A stretch of 13,486 nt of DNA from Paracoccaceae bacterium. GTDB taxonomy: Bacteria; Pseudomonadota; Alphaproteobacteria; Rhodobacterales; Rhodobacteraceae. A program made the translations under genes and the position numbers. The notes below the pieces were generated by a model, which was not told the DNA's origin, made no database searches, and worked only from the letters and a program-made list of their open reading frames with translations. Location: NCBI GenBank assembly GCA_023260935.1, contig JALQTL010000286.1, positions 1 to 13,486 of the forward strand, written 5' to 3'. Shown here piece by piece: positions 7,461-13,486 of this stretch (its first letter is position 1; the number at the start of each line of letters is the position of its first letter).

Positions 7461-7493
7461 GCCGGGGGCGGGGATCACGATCCGGCCCCCGGC
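7461..7493 (-). promoter_or_regulatory. Intercistronic stem-loop between glpU and glpV
   Basis: Outer arms GCCGGGGGC and GCCCCCGGC pair perfectly over 9 bases. The 15-base interior holds a second dyad, GGATC-GT-GATCC, so the RNA could fold into one long hairpin with a small bulge. It fills most of the 88-base gap between the glpU stop and the glpV start. No T-run follows (the next bases on the - strand are CATACTGCG), so it looks more like an mRNA-processing or 5' stabilising element than a full terminator. Confidence 0.55.
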
Positions 7494-7506
7494 AGGTTCG
7501 TCCCGT

Positions 7507-7925
7507 CTAGACCCAGCGGAACACCGCCGCGGCATAGACAAGCGCCAATGCGGATGCGCCCCACAGGGGCGTGCCCGCGAAATAAAGCCAGATCAGATGG
7601 ATGAAGGCTGACCCCAGAAGGCTGATGAACAGCCGATCGCCGCGCGTGGTTTCGATCCGCAGAATGCCGACGCGCGGGGTTTCGGGAAAACGGATGGCAA
7701 GAATGGTCATCGTCACCAGAAGGCAGGCAATCCCCCAGAAAAACAGCGCTACCGGCAGCGTCCAGGCCATCCAGCCGCCCTTGATCATCGGCGAAAACCA
7801 GTCGATGGCCCCGTCCTTCTGCGGCGCGGAAAGCAGCAGGGCGGCAAGGATGGCCAGCATAACGGCCGCGGCCGTCAGCGTGATCAATGTCCAGTTGACG
7901 CGACGGTTTACGGTTGCGGTAGTCA

Positions 7926-7926
<1 letters not shown>
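7507..7926 (-). CDS. glpU: Small membrane protein of glycerol ABC transporter (DUF2160 type)
   Basis: 139 residues, very hydrophobic. Likely membrane segments are at about 13-34, 52-77, 98-117 and 121-137. The stretch GGWMAWTLPVALFFWGIACL together with TTRGDRLFISLLGSAFIHL is what I recall of the DUF2160 family, whose members lie between the permeases and the binding protein in glycerol ABC operons (GlpU in Rhizobium). Its biochemical role is not established. The ATG at 7926 shares its A with the glpQ stop (TGATG) and has GGGGAGGG just upstream, so this start is well supported. As I recall, many family members are nearer 90-100 residues and begin near the WMAWT segment, so the first 45 or so residues, with one extra hydrophobic helix, may be an added N-terminus. 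An internal start at M47 is less likely. Confidence 0.85.
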
Positions 7927-8728
<802 letters not shown>

Positions 8729-8729
<1 letters not shown>

Positions 8730-9601
8730 CACTTCGCCTCCTCGCGGTCAAGGTTCGTCATCACGGTGTAAAAGACCCAGCTGACCAACAGAATGACCAG
8801 GAAATACATGATCGAGAAGGCGGCGGCGGGGCCAAGGTCGAACTGGCCGATGGCCATCTTCACAAGATCGATGGACAGGAAGGTGGTCGAATTGCCCGGG
8901 CCGCCGCCGGTCACGACGAAGGGTTCGGTGTAGATCATGAAACTGTCCATGAAGCGCAGCAGGATGGCGATCAGCAGCACGCCCTTCATCTTTGGCAGTT
9001 CGATGTAGCGGAACACGGCCCAGCGGCTGGCCTGATCGATCTCGGCAGCCTGATAATAGGCCTGCGGGATGGATTGCAGCCCGGCATAGGCCAGCAGCGC
9101 CACCAGCGATGTCCAGTGCCAGACATCCATCACGATCACCGTCAGCCAGGCATCCAGCGGGTCGTTGGTGTAATTGTAGTCGATGCCCAGTGCGGCCAGC
9201 GTGTGCCCCAGAAGGCCGATATCCACCCGCCCGAAGATCTGCCAGATCGTGCCCACCACGTTGAAGGGGATCAGCAGCGGCAGCGCCATCAGCACAAGGC
9301 ACACACTGGCCCAGAACCCCGTTTTCGGCATGTTCAGCGCAATGAAGATGCCAAGTGGCACCTGAATCGACAGGATGATGGCGGTAAACAGGATCTGCCG
9401 CCCCAGCGCATCATGCAGTCGGGAAGATGTCACCATCTCTTCGAACCATTCCAGCCCGGCCCAGAAGAATTCGTTGTTCCCGAACGTATCGTTGACCGAA
9501 TAGTTCACCACGGTCATCAGCGGGATCACGGCCGAAAAGGCCACGATCACCAGCACGGGCAAGACAAGGAACCACGCCTTGTTGTTGACGGTCTTTTCCA
9601 T
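8729..9601 (-). CDS. glpP: Glycerol ABC transporter permease (first)
   Basis: 290 residues, a MalF/UgpA-like inner-membrane permease. Hydrophobic segments lie at about 10-32, 69-89, 98-119, 151-172, 206-226 and 258-280. The EAA coupling loop is QAAEIDQASRWAVFRYIELP (184-203), followed by KMKGVLL. The sequence TEPFVVTGGGPGNSTTFLSIDL (225-246) is typical of this permease class. It pairs with GlpQ. The ATG at 9601 shares its A with the glpT stop (TGATG), with AGGAAAGG upstream inside glpT, so translation is probably coupled to the ATPase gene before it. Confidence 0.94.
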
Positions 9602-10689
9602 CAGGCGGCCTTTCCTGCCGGCTGGCCCTGCACGCGCCAGTCATCGGCATAAACGTTGATCCTGTCGGCGACGAAGCTGACATGGCTCATGTCGGCACTG
9701 ATCGGCAGACCTTCGGGCACCACGATGTTCAGTGCCTGCCCCGCCGCCTCGGCCCGCACAAGCCTGTGCCTGCCCACATCTTCCACCCGGCGAATGCGCA
9801 CGGGCAGGCCCTCGCCACTGGTCAGCACGGTATATTCCGGCCGGATGCCGATCTGGGTGCGGCCCGAAACTGGCCCATAGGCCGCACCCAGTTCTACCGT
9901 TGCCCCTTGCAGGTGGGCCCGGTTTCCTTCGACCCGCGCATCCAGCAGGTTCATGCCGGGAGAGCCGATGAAATACCCCACGAAGGTATGGGCGGGGGTT
10001 TCGAACAGTTCTTCCGGCGTGCCCATCTGCACCACGCGGCCATCATACATCACCACCACCTTGTCGGCGAAGGTAAGCGCCTCGGTCTGGTCATGGGTGA
10101 CATAGATCATCGTATGGCCGAACTGACGATGCAGCTGTTTCAGCTGCGTCCTGAGTTCCCACTTCATATGCGGGTCGATCACCGTCAGCGGTTCATCGAA
10201 AAGGATGGCGTTCACATCCTCGCGCACCATGCCGCGCCCAAGGCTGATCTTCTGCTTGGCATCCGCCGTGAGGCCACGGGCCTTTTTCTTCAGCATGTCC
10301 TCCATGCCGATCATCTTGGCGATTTCCTGCACGCGGGCAGCGACATAGGCCTCATCGCGTCCGCGGTTGCGCAGCGGGAAAGCAAGATTGTCGTGAACGG
10401 TCATCGTGTCGTAGACGACCGGAAACTGGAACACCTGCGCGATGTTGCGTTCCGCCGTAGGCGCGTGGGTCACGTCTTGGCCGTCAAACAGAATGCGGCC
10501 CTGCGACGGATGAAGAAGACCCGATATAATATTGAGAAGCGTGGATTTTCCGCAGCCAGACGCCCCCAACAGCGCATAGGCGGCACCATCGTCCCAATCG
10601 TGGTTCAACTCCTTGAGGGCGAAATCATCCTCGGATTTCGGGTTGGGCAGATAGGAATGTGCCAGATTATCGAGTGTGATCTTTGCCAT
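9601..10689 (-). CDS. glpT: Glycerol ABC transporter ATPase with degenerate signature motif
   Basis: 362 residues: an ABC ATPase domain (about 1-240) plus a C-terminal OB/TOBE-type regulatory domain (about 245-350), as in MalK/UgpC. Walker A GASGCGKST (42-50), Q-loop VFQFP, Walker B AILFDE (161-166) and H-loop YVTHD with H199 are canonical. The signature motif, normally LSGGQ, reads LTADAKQ (140-146), so it lacks the glycines that bind the opposing ATP. The partner GlpS has an intact LSGGQ, which suggests a division of labour in a GlpS-GlpT heterodimer. The ATG at 10689 follows GAGGA, which overlaps the glpS stop; 9 bases separate the two genes. It is an importer ATPase and is unrelated to the E. 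coli glycerol-3-phosphate antiporter of the same name. Confidence 0.94.
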   Translation of the reverse strand: MAKITLDNLAHSYLPNPKSEDDFALKELNHDWDDGAAYALLGASGCGKSTLLNIISGLLHPSQGRILFDGQDVTHAPTAERNIAQVFQFPVVYDTMTVHDNLAFPLRNRGRDEAYVAARVQEIAKMIGMEDMLKKKARGLTADAKQKISLGRGMVREDVNAILFDEPLTVIDPHMKWELRTQLKQLHRQFGHTMIYVTHDQTEALTFADKVVVMYDGRVVQMGTPEELFETPAHTFVGYFIGSPGMNLLDARVEGNRAHLQGATVELGAAYGPVSGRTQIGIRPEYTVLTSGEGLPVRIRRVEDVGRHRLVRAEAAGQALNIVVPEGLPISADMSHVSFVADRINVYADDWRVQGQPAGKAA

Positions 10690-10698
10690 ATCCGTTCC

Positions 10699-11787
10699 TC
10701 AGGCCGCCAGCGCGTAAGACGCGGGGGCGATCATCTTGCCCTGCTCGTCGAAGACATAAACATGACGTGGGTCCAGCCACACATTCAGGTCTTCGCCCAG
10801 TTTCAGATCATGCACTCCGTGGATCAGACCCACCCAGCGTTGGCCGTGGTGATCCAGATGCACAAAGGTTTCCGACCCGGTAAGTTCGGTCACGGTCAGT
10901 TGCGTCGTGAACGACATCGCGTCTGCTGAATGCTGGCTGATCTCCAGATGATTGGGTCGGAACCCGGCCGTGTATTTGCCATCGGGCAGATCGGCCAACC
11001 GACCCATTGCCGGCGTCGACGTGTTGTTGCCAAAGGTCAGTTGGTTGCCCGTCTTGGTCACGGCAAGGAAGTTCATCGGCGGATCGCTGAAGACCCGCGC
11101 GGTGGTCGCATCCACCGGCTGGCGGTAGACCTCCGGCGTCGGGCCGAACTGCGTGACCCGGCCCTCCCAAAGCGTGGCGGTGTTGCCGCCCAGCAAAAGC
11201 GCCTCTTCGGGTTCCGTTGTGGCGTAGACGAAGATCGAGCCCGATTCCTCGAAAATCTTGGGGATTTCGATGCGAAGTTCCTCGCGCAGCTTGTAGTCAA
11301 GGTTGGCAAGCGGTTCATCCAGCAGGACAAGGCCCGCGTTCTTGACCAGCGCCCGCGCCAGGGCACAGCGCTGCTGCTGACCGCCCGAGAGTTCCAGCGG
11401 CTTGCGGTCGAGCATCGGGGTCAGCTTCATCAACTCGGCGGTTTCGCGCACGCGGCGGTCAATCTCGGCCCGGTCGACCCCCATGAGCTTCATCGGGGAT
11501 GCGATGTTGTCGTAGACGGTCATCGACGGGTAGTTGATGAACTGCTGGTACACCATCGCGACCTTGCGATCCTGCACGCGCATCCCAGTGACATCCTTGC
11601 CCTGCCAGATGATCTTGCCGGTCGCGGGCACATCCAGCCCTGCCATCAAACGCATCAGCGATGTCTTGCCCGACAGGGTTGGCCCCAAGAGCACGTTCAT
11701 CGTGCCTTTTTCCAGCGTCAGGTCCGTGGGGTAGATATGGGTCTGACCCTCTACCACCTTGGACACGCCTTTCAGTTCAAGTGTCAT
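10699..11787 (-). CDS. glpS: Glycerol ABC transporter ATPase with altered Walker A and H-loop
   Basis: 362 residues, the same length as GlpT and with the same layout: ABC domain (about 1-240), then a TOBE-type domain. It has the full signature LSGGQQQR (133-140), Walker B LVLLDE (153-158) with the catalytic Glu, Q-loop VYQQF and D-loop ANLD. Walker A is GPTLSGKTS (35-43), where the third glycine of the usual GxxGxGK is Leu38. The H-loop reads YATTEPEEAL, so the histidine expected at position 191 is Thr. Its own ATP site may therefore bind but not hydrolyse well, while its signature can serve the GlpT site. The ATG at 11787 is where homology starts (MTLELKGVSKVV), with GGGGG upstream. The gene starts 10 bases after the glpD stop. 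Confidence 0.94.
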   Translation of the reverse strand: MTLELKGVSKVVEGQTHIYPTDLTLEKGTMNVLLGPTLSGKTSLMRLMAGLDVPATGKIIWQGKDVTGMRVQDRKVAMVYQQFINYPSMTVYDNIASPMKLMGVDRAEIDRRVRETAELMKLTPMLDRKPLELSGGQQQRCALARALVKNAGLVLLDEPLANLDYKLREELRIEIPKIFEESGSIFVYATTEPEEALLLGGNTATLWEGRVTQFGPTPEVYRQPVDATTARVFSDPPMNFLAVTKTGNQLTFGNNTSTPAMGRLADLPDGKYTAGFRPNHLEISQHSADAMSFTTQLTVTELTGSETFVHLDHHGQRWVGLIHGVHDLKLGEDLNVWLDPRHVYVFDEQGKMIAPASYALAA

Positions 11788-11797
11788 GTCCGGCCCC

Positions 11798-13330
11798 CTA
11801 TTCCGCCGCCTTGGACAGCGATTGACGGTGATCCGCCATCCATGCGTCCAACGCGGTAATCTGTTCAGCACTAAGTCTCAGACCAAGCTTGTTGCGGCGC
11901 CACACGACATCTTCGGCGGTGTGGGCGTATTCGTGTGTCATCAGCCAATGCACTTCGGCCTCGGTCAGGGTCGCGCCGAAATCGCGTCCCAGATCGCCTG
12001 CTTCCTTGGCGGTTCCGAGGATTGCCGGTGCCTCCGTCCCATAGGCGCGCACGAGGCGGCGGGCCCAGAAGGCGTCAAGAAACGGAAACGCGTCCTGCAG
12101 CTTGGCCACCTGCGCATCGAACCCGTCGACCGGGAAATCACCGCCGGGCAGCGTGACACCTGCAGTCCAAGGGCCTTTGACGTTCGGCAACTGCTCGGCG
12201 ATCTTTTCAAGCGCGCTTTCGGCGAGGCGGCGATAGGTGGTGATCTTGCCGCCAAAGATGTTCAACACAGCTGCGCCGCCATTGGCATCGACCTTGAGCG
12301 TGTAATCGCGGGTCGCCGCCGTCGCGCTGCTGGCGCCGTCATCATAGAGCGGTCGGACGCCGGAATAGGTCCAGACCACATCGGCGGCCGTCAGGTCCTG
12401 CTTGAAGTACTGGTTGGCAAAGTTGAGCAGGTAGGACTGCTCTTCCGGGGTGCAGACCGGTTTGTTTGCCGGATCGTCATGTTCGGCGTCGGTGGTGCCG
12501 ATCAGGGTGAAATCGGTCTCATAGGGGATCGCAAAGATGATCCGGCCATCCGTGCCTTGGAAGAAGTAGCACTTGTCGTGATCGTAGAGCTTGCGCGTCA
12601 CGATATGCGAACCACGGACAAGGCGGACACCCTCTTTCGAATTCAGTCGGACCTTGGTCTGGATGATGTCACCAACCCAGGGACCACCCGCATTCACCAA
12701 CATCTTCGCGGTATGTGTGCGGGTTTCGCCGCTTTCGGTATTTTGCGTTTCGATGCGCCAGAGATCACCGTCCCGCGCCGCCGACAGAACTTTCGTGCGC
12801 GGCAGGATCATGGCCCCCCGCGCCTCGGCATCGCGGGCATTCAGAATGACCAGACGCGAATCCTCGATCCAGCAATCCGAATATTCGTACGCCTTGGCAA
12901 ACCGATCCTCGAGCGGCGCACCTTCGGCGGTACCGCGCAAATCAAGCGTTTTGGTGCCGGGCAGAATTTTGCGTCCACCCAGATTGTCATAAAGGAAAAG
13001 ACCAAGGCGGATGAGCCAAGCGGGACGACGCCCTTTCATCCACGGCATGATGAAACTCAGCAGGCGCGACGTTGGCGTGTCGGATTCGAACCGCATATCC
13101 CCATGATAAGGAAGGACAAATCGCATCGGCCAGCTGATATGCGGCATCGCCTTGAGCAGCACTTCACGCTCGACCAGTGCTTCGCGCACAAGACGGAATT
13201 CGAAATATTCGAGATAGCGCAGACCGCCATGAAACAGCTTGGTCGACGCAGAGGACGTTGCAGAGGCGAGATCGTTCATTTCGGCGAGCGTCACCGACAG
13301 CCCACGGCCAGCCGCATCCCGTGCGATCCC
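11798..13330 (-). CDS. glpD: Aerobic glycerol-3-phosphate dehydrogenase, 5' end missing
   Basis: About 510 residues of a membrane-associated FAD enzyme that oxidises glycerol-3-phosphate to dihydroxyacetone phosphate and passes electrons to quinone. Homology begins at GIARDAAGRGLSVTL and runs to the end: SSASTKLFHGGLRYLEYFEFRLV, GSHIVTRK, IFAIPYETDFTLIGTTDAEH, VWTYSGVRPLYDD, NIFGGKITTYRRLAE and a C-terminal alpha-glycerophosphate-oxidase domain with DLGRDFGATLTEAEVHWL and DVVWRRNKLGL. The first 16 or so residues (E. coli numbering), with the start codon and the FAD-binding GxGxxG motif, are absent. The frame continues upstream only into a TTG codon at 13366 inside a SCO1/SenC fragment read out of frame, which is not a credible start. 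As written the enzyme could not bind FAD normally. This is either a real 5' deletion or an assembly join. Confidence 0.9.
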   Translation of the reverse strand, partial: GIARDAAGRGLSVTLAEMNDLASATSSASTKLFHGGLRYLEYFEFRLVREALVEREVLLKAMPHISWPMRFVLPYHGDMRFESDTPTSRLLSFIMPWMKGRRPAWLIRLGLFLYDNLGGRKILPGTKTLDLRGTAEGAPLEDRFAKAYEYSDCWIEDSRLVILNARDAEARGAMILPRTKVLSAARDGDLWRIETQNTESGETRTHTAKMLVNAGGPWVGDIIQTKVRLNSKEGVRLVRGSHIVTRKLYDHDKCYFFQGTDGRIIFAIPYETDFTLIGTTDAEHDDPANKPVCTPEEQSYLLNFANQYFKQDLTAADVVWTYSGVRPLYDDGASSATAATRDYTLKVDANGGAAVLNIFGGKITTYRRLAESALEKIAEQLPNVKGPWTAGVTLPGGDFPVDGFDAQVAKLQDAFPFLDAFWARRLVRAYGTEAPAILGTAKEAGDLGRDFGATLTEAEVHWLMTHEYAHTAEDVVWRRNKLGLRLSAEQITALDAWMADHRQSLSKAAE

Positions 13331-13341
13331 GCTCGGGATCG
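13324..13341. repeat. 18-base inverted repeat at the SCO/glpD junction
   Basis: CGATCCCG-CT-CGGGATCG has perfect 8-base arms and a 2-base spacer. It covers the point where SCO1/SenC homology stops and GlpD homology starts. Seven bases, GCGGGAT on the - strand (13332-13326), fit both genes and probably mark the crossover. The SCO codons GAT CCC GAG CGG GAT alone give most of the dyad, so it was probably present before the join. Confidence 0.6.
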
Positions 13342-13486
13342 ATCGAGATGAACAGAGGCTGCACAAGGGCAGCGTCGTCGCCCAGATCGTCCATCACCTG
13401 CGCCACTTCGGAAAGTGCTGTCGGGCAGACGTCCGGGCAGTTGGTGAAGCCGAAGAAGACCAGAAGATGCTGGCCCGCAAACTCGG
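13326..13486 (-). CDS. SCO1/SenC family copper protein, internal fragment
   Basis: About 53 codons, entering from the right edge of the window, read EFAGQHLLVFFGFTNCPDVCP and then TALSEVAQVMDDLGDDAALVQ and PLFISIDPERD. This is the core of a SCO1/SenC thioredoxin-fold protein, which handles copper for cytochrome oxidase assembly. Both cysteines of the CxxxC copper site are present (CPDVC, 13425-13439). After PERD the family sequence stops at about 13326, where GlpD sequence begins in another frame. The SCO frame then runs on without similarity to a stop at 13164. The second half of the protein, with the third copper ligand (His), is lost, so this is a fragment and not a working gene. It has no functional link to glycerol use and its presence here is odd. 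Confidence 0.8.

Noticed and set aside
7419..7541. Upstream extension of glpV by 41 codons
   Set aside because: It runs through the intercistronic hairpin, and the signal peptide and GGGAGGA place the start at 7418.
9682..10929. Open frame of 415 codons on the + strand, opposite glpT and the end of glpS
   Set aside because: Antisense to ABC ATPase genes with all motifs in place. It is rich in His and Arg, as expected of a GC-rich shadow frame.
11759..13351. Open frame of 530 codons on the + strand, opposite glpD
   Set aside because: Antisense shadow of GlpD, which matches its family along its whole remaining length. No domain is seen in the + strand frame.
13164..13406. An 80-codon small gene on the - strand, or a SCO-GlpD fusion protein
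   Set aside because: Only the first 27 codons are SCO sequence; the rest is glpD read in the wrong frame. The SCO and GlpD frames differ, so no fusion protein would be made.

Overview
The window looks like part of a GC-rich alphaproteobacterial chromosome. Rhodobacterales or a related group fits best: G/C-ending codons dominate, genes are packed end to end, and a rhizobial-type glycerol ABC system (glpD-S-T-P-Q-U-V-K) is present. The taxon is inferred from style and gene content, not from a marker gene. I see no tRNA, rRNA, CRISPR array, insertion sequence, integrase or phage gene.

Left part, + strand (1-2902): a tight three-gene set encodes two Gfo/Idh/MocA-type NAD(P)-dependent oxidoreductases flanking an IolE-like TIM-barrel sugar isomerase/dehydratase. 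The first gene is cut by the window edge. The layout suits an oxidise, eliminate or isomerise, then reduce route for a cyclic polyol or sugar. The substrate cannot be read from the sequence. A convergent LacI-family regulator (2915-3916, - strand) ends 12 bases from the last of these genes and shares a hairpin with the convergent junction.

Right part, - strand (13330 down to 4038): a glycerol uptake and utilisation operon, in transcription order glpD (glycerol-3-phosphate dehydrogenase), glpS and glpT (two different ABC ATPases), glpP and glpQ (permeases), glpU (small membrane protein), glpV (periplasmic binding protein) and glpK (glycerol kinase). Glycerol would be bound by GlpV, imported by GlpPQ driven by GlpST, phosphorylated by GlpK and oxidised by GlpD to dihydroxyacetone phosphate. 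The stops and starts of glpT/P, glpP/Q and glpQ/U share one base (TGATG), which suggests translational coupling. glpV is set apart by a strong stem-loop on each side.

Two points stand out. First, GlpS and GlpT carry complementary defects in their ATPase motifs, so the predicted dimer has one consensus and one degenerate ATP site. Second, glpD has lost its start and FAD-binding glycine motif. At about 13326-13332 its sequence joins, out of frame, a fragment of a SCO1/SenC copper-protein gene across a 7-base shared sequence. This is either a real deletion or, at least as likely, an assembly chimera. I found no wholly new biological system; the contents belong to known families.
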